Shown one piece after another: positions 41,901 to 53,116 of a stretch of DNA of 64,000 nucleotides. The notes below the pieces were generated by a model. It was not told the DNA's origin. It did no database searches and saw nothing but the letters and a program-made list of their open reading frames with translations. Source of the DNA: Pseudomonadota bacterium (GTDB taxonomy: Bacteria > Pseudomonadota > Gammaproteobacteria > Burkholderiales > Burkholderiaceae_B); assembly GCA_023425645.1 (NCBI GenBank), contig JAFACG010000034.1, positions 72,156 through 136,155 of the forward strand, written 5' to 3'. Made by a program: the position numbers and the translations under genes. Numbering within the stretch: the first letter of the stretch is position 1; each line of letters begins with the position of its first letter.

Positions 41901-43082
41901 ATGACCCAAGCTCAGCGCATCTACATGGATTATTCGGCCACCACGCCGGTGGACCCGCGCGTGGCCGACGCCATGATTCCCTGGCTGACCGAGCGTTTCG
42001 GCAACCCGGCCTCCAACAGCCATCCGTACGGATGGGACGCCGAAGAGGCGGTCGAGCAGGCCCGTCGCCAGGTGGCCGCCCTGGTGGGCGCGGAGCCGCG
42101 CGAGCTGGTCTGGACCTCCGGCGCCACGGAATCCATCAACCTGGCGCTCAAGGGCGCGGCGCAGTTCTACCAGTCCAAGGGCCGCCACATCATCACGGTG
42201 CGCACCGAACACAAGGCCGTCCTGGACACCTGCCATGCCCTGGAGGAACAGGGCTTCGAGGTCACCTTCCTGGATGTGCTGCCCAACGGGCTGGTGGACG
42301 CCCGCGCTTTCGAGCAGGCCATCCGCCCGGACACCATCCTCGCCTCGGTCATGCTGGTCAACAACGAGATCGGCGTGATCCAGGACGTGCGGGCGCTGGG
42401 CGCCATCTGCCGCGAGCATAAGGTGCTGTTCCATGTGGATGCCGCGCAGGCAACCGGCAAGGTGGCCATCAATCTGCAGGAATGGCCGGTGGACCTGATG
42501 TCCATGTCGGCCCACAAGACCTACGGTCCCAAGGGCGTGGGCGCGCTGTATGTGCGCCGCAAGCCGGCCGTGCGCCTGAAGGCGCAGATCCACGGCGGCG
42601 GACACGAGCGCGGATTCCGCTCGGGCACCCTGGCGACCCACCAGATCGTGGGCATGGGCCGGGCCTTCGAGCTGGCCGGGCAGGAGATGGAGCAGGAGGG
42701 CCGGCGCATCCGCGCACTGCGAGATCGCCTGTGGGCCGGCCTGCGGCAGATTCCCGACCTGTACCTGAACGGCGACCTGGGCCAGCGCGTGCCGCACAAC
42801 CTGAACATCAGCGTGGATCACATCGAGGGCGAGGCCCTGATGATGTCGCTCACCGAACTGGCCGTCTCCAGCGGATCGGCCTGCACCTCGGCCAGCCTGG
42901 AGCCATCCTATGTGCTCAAGGCGCTGGGGCGCAGCGACCAGTTGGCGCACAGCTCCCTGCGCATCAGCCTGGGGCGCTTCACCACCGAGCAGGACGTGGA
43001 TGCGACCATTGCGGCCGTCCGCGCCAAGGTCGAGCACTTGCGCGCCATCTCGCCCCTGTGGGACGAGGCCGTGCAGGCCTGA
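41901..43082 (+). CDS. iscS: Cysteine desulfurase IscS
   Basis: 393 residues, PLP-dependent sulfur donor for cluster assembly. The PLP lysine is in [14 protein letters not shown] and the persulfide Cys in [21 protein letters not shown], with the long loop typical of IscS. It lies 22 bases after iscR. Confidence 0.95.
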   Translation: MTQAQRIYMDYSATTPVDPRVADAMIPWLTERFGNPASNSHPYGWDAEEAVEQARRQVAALVGAEPRELVWTSGATESINLALKGAAQFYQSKGRHIITVRTEHKAVLDTCHALEEQGFEVTFLDVLPNGLVDARAFEQAIRPDTILASVMLVNNEIGVIQDVRALGAICREHKVLFHVDAAQATGKVAINLQEWPVDLMSMSAHKTYGPKGVGALYVRRKPAVRLKAQIHGGGHERGFRSGTLATHQIVGMGRAFELAGQEMEQEGRRIRALRDRLWAGLRQIPDLYLNGDLGQRVPHNLNISVDHIEGEALMMSLTELAVSSGSACTSASLEPSYVLKALGRSDQLAHSSLRISLGRFTTEQDVDATIAAVRAKVEHLRAISPLWDEAVQA

Positions 43083-43100
43083 AGACGGCGGAATACGACA

Positions 43101-43505
43101 ATGGCATACAGCAAAACCGTCATGGATCACTTTATGCACCCTCGTCATGTGGGTGTCATGGAAAGCAGCGATGCTGACGTCGGTACCGGCGTGGCCGGCA
43201 GCCGCGAGCTGGGCGCGCTGCTGCAGATACAGGTGCGCGCGTCTGCGGACGGGCGCATCGAGGACAGCCGCTTCAAGGCATATGGCTGCGGCTGTACCAT
43301 CGCGGCCGGCTCGCTGGCCGCGCAGTGGCTGCAAGGTCGCAGCCTGGAGCAGGCCGGCGAATTCTCGCAGGCCTATGTGCAGCAGGAACTGGAGCTGCCC
43401 GCCGTGAAGGTGCACTGCGCGCTGCTTGCGCAGGAGGCGGTGCAGGCCGCCGTGGCGCAGGCGCAGAACAAAGTGCTGGCGCAGCGGTCCAAGGTACTGG
43501 GGTGA
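43101..43505 (+). CDS. IscU-like scaffold lacking Cys37 and Asp39
   Basis: 134 residues, colinear with E. coli IscU without gaps over residues 1-106. Cys63 (YGCGCTIA) and Cys106 (VKVHC, with His105) are kept. The first ligand loop, normally GAPACGDVM, reads GSRELGALL, so Cys37 is Leu and Asp39 is Ala. An extra Cys65 follows Cys63. The HscA-recognition motif LPPVK is LPAVK. The protein should bind IscS, but a normal three-Cys/Asp site is impossible. It sits in the canonical iscU position, 18 bases after iscS. It may be an altered scaffold, a carrier, or one of two iscU genes in the genome. Confidence 0.88.
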   Translation: MAYSKTVMDHFMHPRHVGVMESSDADVGTGVAGSRELGALLQIQVRASADGRIEDSRFKAYGCGCTIAAGSLAAQWLQGRSLEQAGEFSQAYVQQELELPAVKVHCALLAQEAVQAAVAQAQNKVLAQRSKVLG

Positions 43506-43533
43506 ATCCCTGTTTCATATTTAGGACAAGATC

Positions 43534-43857
43534 ATGGCTATTTCTCTTACTCAACCGGCAGCGGACCACATCCAGCGTCACCTCAAGAAACGGGGCGGCG
43601 GGCTGGGTCTTCGCCTGGGCGTGCGCCTGACCGGATGTTCGGGTCTGGCCTACAAGCTGGACTTCGTGGACGAGGCGGTCGAAGGCGATCAATTGTTCGA
43701 GGAACATGGCGTCAAGCTGTTCGTCGACCCCAAGAGCCTGCCGTTCATCGACGGCACGCGCGTGGACTACGGCCGGGACGGCCTGAATGAAGGTTTCAAG
43801 TTCATCAACCCAAACGAAAAAGCCTCCTGCGGGTGCGGCGAATCGTTTACTGTGTAG
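43534..43857 (+). CDS. iscA: A-type iron-sulfur carrier IscA
   Basis: 107 residues. The three conserved cysteines are present (LTGCSGLAYK and ASCGCGESF). It takes clusters from the scaffold to [4Fe-4S] targets. It lies 28 bases after the IscU-like gene, and the next gene starts six bases after its stop. Confidence 0.94.
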   Translation: MAISLTQPAADHIQRHLKKRGGGLGLRLGVRLTGCSGLAYKLDFVDEAVEGDQLFEEHGVKLFVDPKSLPFIDGTRVDYGRDGLNEGFKFINPNEKASCGCGESFTV

Positions 43858-43863
43858 GAACAC

Positions 43864-44745
43864 ATGTCACTACGTTTCGGTTTGGCGGCCAATCAACTGC
43901 ATCACGATTCTGCAGACGCGGCCTTGTTTCAGTGGTTACGGCGTTCTGCCAGCGGCATACGCGAACTGGAAATCGAGCTCTATACGGTCGGGCGAACCTG
44001 TAACGCCATCGAGCGTTCCGGCCTGCTGGAAGGCTACCCCGGCCTGATCCGTTATCCCTATGGGCGCGAAGGCGGGCTGATGAAGCTGGTGGCGCGCGTC
44101 ACCCAAAGTCCGGATGGCACGCCTCCCTTCGACGGCGCCATCTACCTGATCGATCCGGTCGATCCGTCTTCGATCTTTCCGGAAGCGTTGGCCCTGAAGC
44201 GCCAGTGCATCACGCACGGACGTCCTTTCATCTCCACCCTGATGGGCGCCATCGAGTGGATCGAGGTCGAGCGGCTGAGCCGCGGCCTGTGGCCCGATTC
44301 CAGCCACAAGCGCATGTTCGACTTCTCCAGCCAGACCCTGGCCTTGATCGCCCACGATGCGCTCAAGGACCGGATGGTCGCCTTTGCCGATGAGCATTTC
44401 GACCTGCTGTCGCGATTTGCCCATCGCGTGGGTACGGGCACGACCGGCAGCCGCCTGAATGAATTGGCCTGGTCCAAGGGGTGGCCCAGGGAAACGCCCT
44501 GGGTCCAGCCTTACCTGAGCGGTCCGCTGGGCGGGGACGCGCAGATCGCCGAACTGGTGCTGGAGAACCGCTGCCAGCGCGTGGTCTTTTTCGAGGACCC
44601 GCACGTGGCCCGCCAGCATGAGGCCGACATCCAGCTGCTGGAGCGCGCCGTACGCGTGGTCTCGGACAAGGCCAGTTGCTTCGCCTCGCCGGAAGTGGCG
44701 CACAAGTGGGCCCAGGCCATGGCCCGTCTGCCGCAGACGGACTGA
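43864..44745 (+). CDS. Tandem methylglyoxal-synthase-like domain protein
   Basis: 293 residues. Residues about 158-285 match MgsA: LIAHDALKD (His/Asp pair), GTGTTGSRLNE (phosphate loop), YLSGPLGGDAQIAELV (catalytic Asp), FFEDPHVARQHEADI (His/Asp) and VVSDKASCFAS. Residues about 1-140 appear to be a second, eroded copy: TVGRTCNAIE, YPYGREGGLMKLVARV, IYLIDPVDPS and GRPFISTLMGAIEWIE fall in the same order, but the catalytic residues are missing. The active half could convert dihydroxyacetone phosphate to methylglyoxal. Six bases separate it from iscA, so it is co-transcribed with the isc genes in the place of hscB/hscA/fdx. Confidence 0.78.
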   Translation: MSLRFGLAANQLHHDSADAALFQWLRRSASGIRELEIELYTVGRTCNAIERSGLLEGYPGLIRYPYGREGGLMKLVARVTQSPDGTPPFDGAIYLIDPVDPSSIFPEALALKRQCITHGRPFISTLMGAIEWIEVERLSRGLWPDSSHKRMFDFSSQTLALIAHDALKDRMVAFADEHFDLLSRFAHRVGTGTTGSRLNELAWSKGWPRETPWVQPYLSGPLGGDAQIAELVLENRCQRVVFFEDPHVARQHEADIQLLERAVRVVSDKASCFASPEVAHKWAQAMARLPQTD

Positions 44746-44763
44746 ACCTTTTCCGTATGGCAT

Positions 44764-44794
44764 GAAAAAGGCCCTGCTGATGCAGGGCCTTTTC
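44764..44794. terminator. Bidirectional terminator
   Basis: The stem AAGGCCCTGC pairs with GCAGGGCCTT around TGAT, with A runs before and TTTT after. It serves the isc-region transcript and the convergent lysS transcript. Confidence 0.88.
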
Positions 44795-44813
44795 GCGTTC
44801 AAGCGTGACGCAA

Positions 44814-46337
<1,524 letters not shown>

Positions 46338-46348
46338 GTTGTCAGTAT

Positions 46349-47086
46349 CTAGTCGTAGTGGCGGATGTCGTCCAGGGTGTGGCGGCCGAACGCCGGGCTG
46401 TCCAGGTAGCGCAGGATCCGGGCGGCGGTGTCGTCCGGGCTGCTGAGCTGGCCCTGCTGGTGCAGGTCTATGAAACGGCTCAGGCCGGGGAAGTCGTCCC
46501 GGGACTGGCTGCGGATGTGGGCCTGCATGTCGGTGTCGACGACGCCGGGGGCCAGGGAGCAGGCCTGAAGCGTCGGATTTTCCAGCTGCAGGGTCTGGGT
46601 GTAGAAATCCAGGGCGGCCTTGCTCGTGCCATACGCCGCCCAGCCGGAGACGGGCTTGCGGCCCGCGCCCGAGGAGATGTTCAGCACCTGGCGGCGCGCC
46701 GCGGCGGGTGTGCCTTGCAGGAAGGCGGCGGTCAGGACCATGACGCTGGCCACATTCAGTTGCAGCGCGCGGGCGAGGGCCTGGGCGTCGAGCAGATCGG
46801 CCGCCTGCGCGACCGGGTCCACCGTGCCGGCGTTGTTGATCAGCACGAAGCGTTCCGCCTGGGCTTGCTGCAGGGCCTGGAGCAGGGCGTGCGAGGCCTG
46901 CTGCGCGCCCTGCACCGTGGCCAGGTCGGCCTGGATGTGCTGATGGGCGCCGTCAGGCGCCGGCAAGGCCAGCGGACTGCGGGCCAGCGTGACCAGGCGG
47001 TGGCCGGTGGCCAGGCTGCGCCGGGCCAGCGCCAGGCCCAGGCCGCGCGAGGCGCCGCTCAGGACGGTCAGCGTCGTGCCGGCCAT
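46349..47086 (-). CDS. Short-chain dehydrogenase (sepiapterin-reductase-like)
   Basis: 245 residues. The cofactor loop is [12 protein letters not shown], and NNAG, the catalytic Ser (ISSGAGRKP) and YGTSK (YxxxK) are all present. [16 protein letters not shown] is close to the sepiapterin-reductase/benzil-reductase group. It fits exactly between prfB (one-base gap) and lysS (11 bases), so it is translated from the same message. Substrate unknown. Confidence 0.88.
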   Translation of the reverse strand: MAGTTLTVLSGASRGLGLALARRSLATGHRLVTLARSPLALPAPDGAHQHIQADLATVQGAQQASHALLQALQQAQAERFVLINNAGTVDPVAQAADLLDAQALARALQLNVASVMVLTAAFLQGTPAAARRQVLNISSGAGRKPVSGWAAYGTSKAALDFYTQTLQLENPTLQACSLAPGVVDTDMQAHIRSQSRDDFPGLSRFIDLHQQGQLSSPDDTAARILRYLDSPAFGRHTLDDIRHYD

Positions 47087-47087
47087 G

Positions 47088-48192
47088 TCAGACGCCTTGC
47101 TTCAGGCTGGCCTGGATGAAGGGATCCAGGTCGCCGTCCAGCACTTTCTGGGTGTTGGAGATTTCCACGTTGGTGCGCAGGTCCTTGATGCGGCTCTGGT
47201 CCAGCACGTAGGAGCGGATCTGGTGGCCCCAGCCCACGTCGCTCTTGGAATCTTCCAGTTTCTGCTGTTCGGCCATGCGGTTGCGCATTTCAAGCTCGTA
47301 CAGGCGGGATTTCAGCATCTGCATGGCTTCGGCGCGGTTGCGGTGCTGGGAACGGTCGTTCTGGCACTGGACCACGATGCCGGTCGGTTCGTGGGTGATG
47401 CGCACGGCCGAGTCGGTCTTGTTGATGTGCTGGCCGCCCGCGCCGCTGGCCCGGTAGGTGTCCACGCGCAGGTCGGCCGGGTTGATCTCGATCTCGAAGG
47501 AGTCGTCGATCTCGGGGTAGACGAACACGCTGGAGAAGGAGGTGTGGCGGCCGTTGGAGGAGTCGAACGGGCTCTTGCGGACCAGGCGGTGCACGCCGGT
47601 TTCGGTACGCAGGAAGCCGTAGGCGTAGTCGCCCTCGATCTTGATGGTGGCGGACTTGATGCCGGCCACGTCGCCGTCGGACTGCTCCAGGATTTCCGCC
47701 TTGAAGCCTTTGTGCTCGGCATAGCGCAGATACTGGCGCAGCAGCATGGAGGCCCAGTCCTGGGCTTCGGTCCCGCCGGCGCCGGCCTGGATGTCCAGGA
47801 AGCAGTTCATGGGGTCGGCCGGATTGGAGAACATGCGGCGGAACTCCAGCTCTTCGATGCGGGCGGCCATGGCGTCGCAGTCTTCTTCGATGGCGGCGAT
47901 GGTGGCGTCGTCGTCATCCATGGCGGCCAGCTCGAACAGGTCGCGCGAGTCCTTCAGGCCGGTGTGCAGGGCGTCGAGCACGTGCACCACGTTTTCCAGG
48001 CTTTTCTTTTCTCGGCCCAGGTCCTGGGCGTGCTGGGGGTTGTTCCAGACGTTGGGGTCTTCGAGTTCGGCGTTGACTACGTGCAGGCGTTGCGCTTTGT
48101 CATCGTAGTCAAAGATACCTCCGAAGAGCTTCTTCCCGCTCCGAATAGTCGTTCAGGCGGGCTTCGAGTTGATTGAGGCGTTCCGATTCCAT
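47088..48192 (-). CDS. prfB: Peptide chain release factor 2, with programmed +1 frameshift
   Basis: 367 residues after frameshifting. The first 27 codons from ATG 48192 end at an in-frame TGA (48109-48111). The site is CTT TGA C preceded by a GGAGGT Shine-Dalgarno-like element, exactly the autoregulatory slip site of RF2. After a +1 shift the product continues [20 protein letters not shown] and on to the stop at 47088. The GGQ catalytic motif is in [19 protein letters not shown], and the stop-codon reading SPF tripeptide is in RKSPFDSSN. Terminates at UGA and UAA codons. Confidence 0.96.
48107..48125 (-). other. prfB recoding site
   Basis: On the minus strand CGGAGGTATCTTTGAC: an internal Shine-Dalgarno element, a short spacer, the CTT slip codon, then TGA and C. 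Low RF2 lets the ribosome slip +1. Confidence 0.95.
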
Positions 48193-48374
48193 GGTTCAGA
48201 GGGTTTCCTGTTATAGATGTGCTAGTCCCTGCGGCATCCCTGAAGGCGATGCGGGAAACCCCTGATTTTACCCTTATCGGCACGATGTGGCACGCATTGA
48301 ACTGAATCGGCGCTCGAACGTTCCGGCGATGGCGGCCGGCGCCGCGCCGGGAGGGGGGCGCCGGCCGTGCGCGG

Positions 48375-50096
48375 TCAGTGCAGGGCGGCCAGCCGCAGGG
48401 CCGGCACATGCCGGCCGAGGATCGCCGAATCGGGGCCGCAGGCCTGCTCCTGGGAGGCGTCCCCGTCAGCCTGCGCCAAGGTCTCGTCCAGCTGGAAATG
48501 GGCGACCACGTCCGAAAGCGTGTCGGCCTGCGCGAGCTGTTGCAGCGTGGTATGCGCGGCCTGCTGCACCAGCTGGCTGTTGCGGCGGGTGATCTCGTCC
48601 AGCAGGGTCATGGCGTGGCTGACCTGCTCGACGCCTTCGGCCTGCTCGCGCGAGGCCAGCGCGATGTCGGCCACGATGTTGCGCACCTTGCCCACGGTCT
48701 GCTCGGTGTCGGCCATGGCCTGGCCCACGGAGGCCGCCGCCTGCGCGCCTTTGGCGATCTGTTCGACCGAGCTGGAGATGAGCGCCTCGATATCGCGCGA
48801 GGCGTCCGAGGAGCGCAGGGCCAGCTGGCGCACTTCGGTGGCCACCACGGCGAAGCCCCGGCCTTGCGGGCCGGCCCGGGCCGCTTCCACGGCGGCGTTC
48901 AGGGCGAGAATATTGGTCTGGAAGGCGATGTTGCGGATCAGGTTGGTGATGTCGCTCATCTTGCGCGAACTCTCGCCGATCTCGCGCATGATGTCCAGCA
49001 TGCTGCCGGCCGCCTGGTTGCCGTGCCGCACCTGGCTGGAAGCCTGCTGGGCGAGCTGGTCGGCGTGCTGGGCGTTGTCGGCGTTCTGGCGCACGGTGTG
49101 GGCCAGCTGGCCCATGGTGGCCACGGTCCGCTGCACGCTGCCGGATTGTTCTTCGGTGCGCTGGGCCAGGTCCTGATTGCCGTGCGAGATGGCCTGCGAG
49201 CCGTCGGCGATCAGGCGGGTCTGCTGGCGAACCTGCTCCACGGCCTGCTGCAGGCCTTCGCCTATGCCGTTGAGGGCGGCCAGCAGCGCGCCGATCTCGT
49301 CCTGGCGGCGCACGTCCAGGCGGGCGGTCAGGTTGCCGCCAGCCAGTTCATTGGCCAGGGCCACGCCCTGGTCGATAGGGCGCTTGATGGAGCGGTACAG
49401 CATGAGCAGGGCGGCCGCGCTGACCAGGAAGAACAGGCCCAGCGCCACCAGCGCCAGCCGGAAGGCGCGGTCGCTGGCATGGCCGGCCCGCTCCAGCAGC
49501 GCGTCCAGGCGCTGGCTCACCTGCTGATCGAACTGGTCTATGGTGGAGGCGATGCCGGCCGCCGCCTTGGTGTACTGCTGGCTGAACACCAGCACCTTGG
49601 CCATGAGCGAATTGGGCAGGGCGACGCGCACGCCGCCGGCGCCATCGTCGAACTGCCCGCTGGCCGTGCTGATGGCTTCGATCTGGATCTTGCTCAGCTC
49701 CAGGGTCTGTTCGTAGGCCGAGCGCAGGATGGCCAGTTCCTCGGGGGGGAGGGCGATGGCTTCGAAGCGGGCCAGCATGCTCCGGGCCTGGCCGCCGGCA
49801 TCGGCCTGCCTGCCGGTGAAGACCTCCAGCAGCCGTTCGAAGTTCTGCTGGAACTCGGGCTGTTCGCTGGAGACGAAGGCGATGGTCTGGCGGCTGATGG
49901 ATTCGGTGACGCGCTTGAATTCATTGGCCAGCGCAGTGGCCTGGTAACGCTGGGTTTCCAGCTGCTTGAGCTGTTCGATGCTGTGGGTCAGGTGCTGGAG
50001 CGCGCTGAGCATCAGCGCCAGGAAAAGCCCAAGGACGGCAAAATAGGCGATGAAGCCTGTTTTAAGGGTGAGCAGTTTCTTCAAGGCGGACTCCAC
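48375..50096 (-). CDS. Methyl-accepting chemotaxis protein
   Basis: 573 residues. Membrane helices at about 12-32 and 212-235 enclose a periplasmic helical-bundle sensor. A HAMP domain follows (YRSIKRPIDQGVALANELAGGNL), then the cytoplasmic coiled coil with the conserved hairpin tip RNIAFQTNILALNAAVEAARAG. An NQDLAQRTEEQ methylation helix is visible. There is no C-terminal CheR-docking pentapeptide (ends RLAALH). Ligand unknown. Confidence 0.93.
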   Translation of the reverse strand: MESALKKLLTLKTGFIAYFAVLGLFLALMLSALQHLTHSIEQLKQLETQRYQATALANEFKRVTESISRQTIAFVSSEQPEFQQNFERLLEVFTGRQADAGGQARSMLARFEAIALPPEELAILRSAYEQTLELSKIQIEAISTASGQFDDGAGGVRVALPNSLMAKVLVFSQQYTKAAAGIASTIDQFDQQVSQRLDALLERAGHASDRAFRLALVALGLFFLVSAAALLMLYRSIKRPIDQGVALANELAGGNLTARLDVRRQDEIGALLAALNGIGEGLQQAVEQVRQQTRLIADGSQAISHGNQDLAQRTEEQSGSVQRTVATMGQLAHTVRQNADNAQHADQLAQQASSQVRHGNQAAGSMLDIMREIGESSRKMSDITNLIRNIAFQTNILALNAAVEAARAGPQGRGFAVVATEVRQLALRSSDASRDIEALISSSVEQIAKGAQAAASVGQAMADTEQTVGKVRNIVADIALASREQAEGVEQVSHAMTLLDEITRRNSQLVQQAAHTTLQQLAQADTLSDVVAHFQLDETLAQADGDASQEQACGPDSAILGRHVPALRLAALH

Positions 50097-50199
50097 AGTG
50101 TGCCGAGTGCGCCTTTCCGATGGGTATCAGTGCCGCACCCCTGTCATGGCCTGTGATTTTTGCATCTGATTGTGACAGGGGTGTGTCGACCGGGCCGTT

Positions 50200-50469
50200 T
50201 TATCGCTGCTTGTGCGTGCGGCGGGGAGCCATGGCGGCGCCGGTGCGCTTGGGCAGGTGGCGGAAAATGATCCGGCCCTTGCTCAGGTCGTAGGGCGACA
50301 TTTCCAGCGTAACATTGTCGCCGGCCAGGATGCGGATGTGGTGCTTGCGCATCTTGCCGCCGGTGTAGGCGATGACGGCGTGGCCGTTGTCCAGCGTGAC
50401 GCGAAAGCGCGAGTCGGGCAGGATCTCGGTGACGGAACCATGCATTTCAAGTAACTCTTCTTTGGCCAT
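50200..50469 (-). CDS. infA: Translation initiation factor IF-1 (extended form)
   Basis: 89 residues from ATG 50469. The S1/OB domain starts [20 protein letters not shown] and contains [28 protein letters not shown]. It is longer than the 72-residue E. coli IF-1 because of a basic C-terminal tail ([15 protein letters not shown]), as in the second infA copy of many betaproteobacteria. Not in a ribosomal operon here, which fits a stand-alone paralogue. An AGGAGTCCGATCT site precedes it. Confidence 0.92.
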   Translation of the reverse strand: MAKEELLEMHGSVTEILPDSRFRVTLDNGHAVIAYTGGKMRKHHIRILAGDNVTLEMSPYDLSKGRIIFRHLPKRTGAAMAPRRTHKQR

Positions 50470-50904
50470 AGATCGGACTCCTAAAAAAATGAATATGTCC
50501 CGTCGGGCCCGGGCGGGCGGGACGGGAGGACGTCGTCGCGAGAGCGGACCGGTGGGCCGGCGTCGCCGGCGCGGGTGGTCTGGGTCGCAATAGGCCCGCA
50601 AGGGGGCTCGAGCTGTGCTTTTCCGGGGCGCGCGGCCCCGGCAAAGCCGAGAGAGTTGCATCCGGCACACAGCCGGAAGAACGTGGACGGGATGGGCCGG
50701 CGAATCAGTCGGCGCCATGGCGAGGCAATACTTTGATTATAAATAAAATTTATGGATTGGTCAAAGATTGACCAGGCTAAGTGTGCAGGAAAGGCCAGGC
50801 GGCAGGCTGGAAGCGCAACGTTTCTTCACTATACTGTGCCTTGTCTGGACGGCGCGGCGTGCCCTGGAAGGGGGCGCGCCCCGCCGTCGCCGTTTTTTTT
50901 GGAC
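50470..50904. other. Intergenic region between infA and a transporter gene
   Basis: Holds the infA promoter and leader and the promoter of the plus-strand EamA gene. An AT-rich patch at 50730-50760 is the likeliest promoter zone. ORFs crossing this part extend the flanking genes without family similarity. No repeat or RNA gene is seen. Confidence 0.5.
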
Positions 50905-51825
50905 ATGTTCGTGAGCACTCAGAAACTAACGCCCGGCACCACGGCCCTGCTGGTGTTGCCCACCATCCTGTGGGCCAGCAACGCCATTGTCGGACGCCTG
51001 ATCCATGATCAGGTGCCGCCCATCACCCTGAACTTCTTCCGTTGGCTGGTGGCCTTCGTCATCCTGCTGTTCTTCGGCCGCCAGGTGCTGCGGCGCGGCA
51101 GCAGCCTGTGGGCGAACTGGCGCCGCTATTCCATCCTGGGCCTGCTGGGCATAGGCATCTATAACGCCTTGCAATACCTGGCCCTGCAAAGCTCCAGCCC
51201 CGTCAACGTCACCCTGGTCAACGCCAGCCTGCCGTTCTGGATGCTGGTCATCGGGCGCCTGTTCTTCGGCGCCTCGGTCAACTGGCGGCAGTTGGCGGGC
51301 GGGTTGATGTCCCTGCTGGGCGTGATCCTGGTGCTGACGCGCGCGGACTGGCACGAGCTGCTGGCCCTGAATTTCGTGCCCGGCGACCTGTACATGGTCA
51401 TCGCTACCATCGCCTGGGCCGTCTACAGCTGGATGCTGAGCACACGCAAGTATCCCGGGGACATCGCGCAAAGCTGGGCCACGGTCATCATGGCGCAGGT
51501 CTTCTTCGGCCTGATCTGGTCGGGCGCCTTCGCCGCCCTGGAATGGCAATTCACCGATTGGCATATCGACTGGAGCTGGGGCCTGCTGGCGGCAGTGCTG
51601 TATGTGGGCACAGGCCCGGCGCTGGTGGCGCTGCGCAGCTGGGGCGTGGCCGTGCAGCGGGTGGGCGCCGCCACGGCGGGCTTCTTCGTCAATCTGATGC
51701 CCGTGTTCGCGGCCTTGATGTCCGTCCTGATCCTGGGAGACACGCCCAAGCTCTATCATGCCGCGGCTTTCCTGCTGATCGTGGGCGGCATCTACGTGTC
51801 CTCGCGCAAGGTCGGCAAGGCATGA
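50905..51825 (+). CDS. EamA/DMT-family transporter
   Basis: 306 residues from ATG 50905 with ten membrane helices in two EamA repeats. The first begins LPTILWASNAIVGRL and the second DLYMVIATIAWAVYSWML. The ASNAIVGR and SSPVNVTLVNASLPF motifs are typical of drug/metabolite exporters. Substrate unknown. A bidirectional terminator follows. Confidence 0.88.
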   Translation: MFVSTQKLTPGTTALLVLPTILWASNAIVGRLIHDQVPPITLNFFRWLVAFVILLFFGRQVLRRGSSLWANWRRYSILGLLGIGIYNALQYLALQSSSPVNVTLVNASLPFWMLVIGRLFFGASVNWRQLAGGLMSLLGVILVLTRADWHELLALNFVPGDLYMVIATIAWAVYSWMLSTRKYPGDIAQSWATVIMAQVFFGLIWSGAFAALEWQFTDWHIDWSWGLLAAVLYVGTGPALVALRSWGVAVQRVGAATAGFFVNLMPVFAALMSVLILGDTPKLYHAAAFLLIVGGIYVSSRKVGKA

Positions 51826-51853
51826 GCGTTCAGGCCGGAAGCCCGACTGGATG

Positions 51854-51885
51854 AAAAAAAGCCCGCTTGATGAGCGGGCTTTTTC
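51854..51885. terminator. Bidirectional terminator
   Basis: The stem AAAGCCCGCT pairs with AGCGGGCTTT around TGATG-type loop bases, with an A7 run before and T5 after. It separates two convergent transporter genes. Confidence 0.88.
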
Positions 51886-51926
51886 TGGAGCGGCGGAGCG
51901 GGCCTGGTCGCGCCCGCCCATGGTGA

Positions 51927-52865
51927 TCAGGCCTTGGACTGGTCGTCCATGCGCCGGAAGATCGTGGCGGCCAGAGGACCGGAGATATTGTGCCAGACGC
52001 TGAAGATGGCGCTGGGCACGGCGGCCAGGGGCGAGAAGTGGGCGCTGGCCAGCGCCACCCCTAGGCCCGAGTTCTGCATGCCGACCTCGATGGCCAGCGT
52101 CTTGCGCTGGGGCAGGGGCATGCCGGACAGGCGCGCCAGCAGGTAGCCCAGCGCGTAGCCCAGGCCGTTGTGCAGTACGACCACGGAGAACACCAGCAGG
52201 CCGCTGGTGGCGATCTTGGCCTGGTTGCCGGCCACCACGGCGGCCACGATGGCCACGATGGCGATCACGGAGACCAGCGGCAGCACGGTCACGCCGGCCT
52301 TGACCTTTTCGCCCAGCACGGATTGCACGATGACGCCCAGCGCGATCGGCAGGATGACGACCTGGACGATGGACCAGAACATGGCCGAGGCGCTGACTTC
52401 CAGCCATTGGCTGGCCAGCAGGTAGATCAGGGCGGGGGTGACGACGGGGGCCAGCAGCGTGGTGACCGAGGTGATGGCCACGGACAGGGCCACGTCGCCG
52501 CGCGACAGGAAGGTCATGACGTTCGAGGCGGTGCCGCCTGGGCAGCAGCCCACCAGGATGACGCCCACGGCCAGTTCGGGCGGCAGGGCGAACAGCTTGC
52601 ACAGCAGCCAGGCCAGGCCGGGCATGATGATGAACTGGCCCAGCACCCCGATGGCCACGCGGCCCGGGCGGGTGAAGACTTCGGCGAAGTCCTGGCGGGA
52701 CAGGGTCAGGCCCATGCCGAACATGATTATGCCCAGCAAGGGAACAATATAGGCGCCCAACCAGCGATAATGGTCGGGGAAGTAAAAAGCCAGAATGGCG
52801 AACAGCAGAACCCAGATGGCAAAGGTATTGCCAACGAAGCGGCTCAGGCGGGCGATGGCCTGCAT
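51927..52865 (-). CDS. Bile acid:sodium symporter family transporter (PanS-like)
   Basis: 312 residues with ten helices. [25 protein letters not shown] and [14 protein letters not shown] are the two crossed discontinuous helices that form the Na+/substrate site of BASS proteins. The closest functional type known is PanS (ketopantoate) or organic-anion uptake. It is distinct from the ACR3-like protein at 18748. Confidence 0.88.
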   Translation of the reverse strand: MQAIARLSRFVGNTFAIWVLLFAILAFYFPDHYRWLGAYIVPLLGIIMFGMGLTLSRQDFAEVFTRPGRVAIGVLGQFIIMPGLAWLLCKLFALPPELAVGVILVGCCPGGTASNVMTFLSRGDVALSVAITSVTTLLAPVVTPALIYLLASQWLEVSASAMFWSIVQVVILPIALGVIVQSVLGEKVKAGVTVLPLVSVIAIVAIVAAVVAGNQAKIATSGLLVFSVVVLHNGLGYALGYLLARLSGMPLPQRKTLAIEVGMQNSGLGVALASAHFSPLAAVPSAIFSVWHNISGPLAATIFRRMDDQSKA

Positions 52866-53116
52866 GATTGTCTATCCTTCAAGGAATGGGCACGGCGACG
52901 CGGGCCTGTAGGCCGGCGGCGTGCGGGTCGGAACGGGAACAAGGGAGCGGGGCGCGGGCCGGGGTGCGGGCCGGGCGCTGTTCGTCGCCATCTTGTGCGC
53001 AAACGAAACGGCCTCCTGGGGGTCTCGGAGGCCGGGCTCGGGCATTATTGTAGACCTTATTATGAGTCGATTTTCCAGTTGAACCATAAAACCATGTATC
53101 CATTCGGGGTATTGTC

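Noticed and set aside
42469..43177. Additional ORFs in other frames of iscS
   Set aside because: Frame shadows of a certain gene with no independent start signals.
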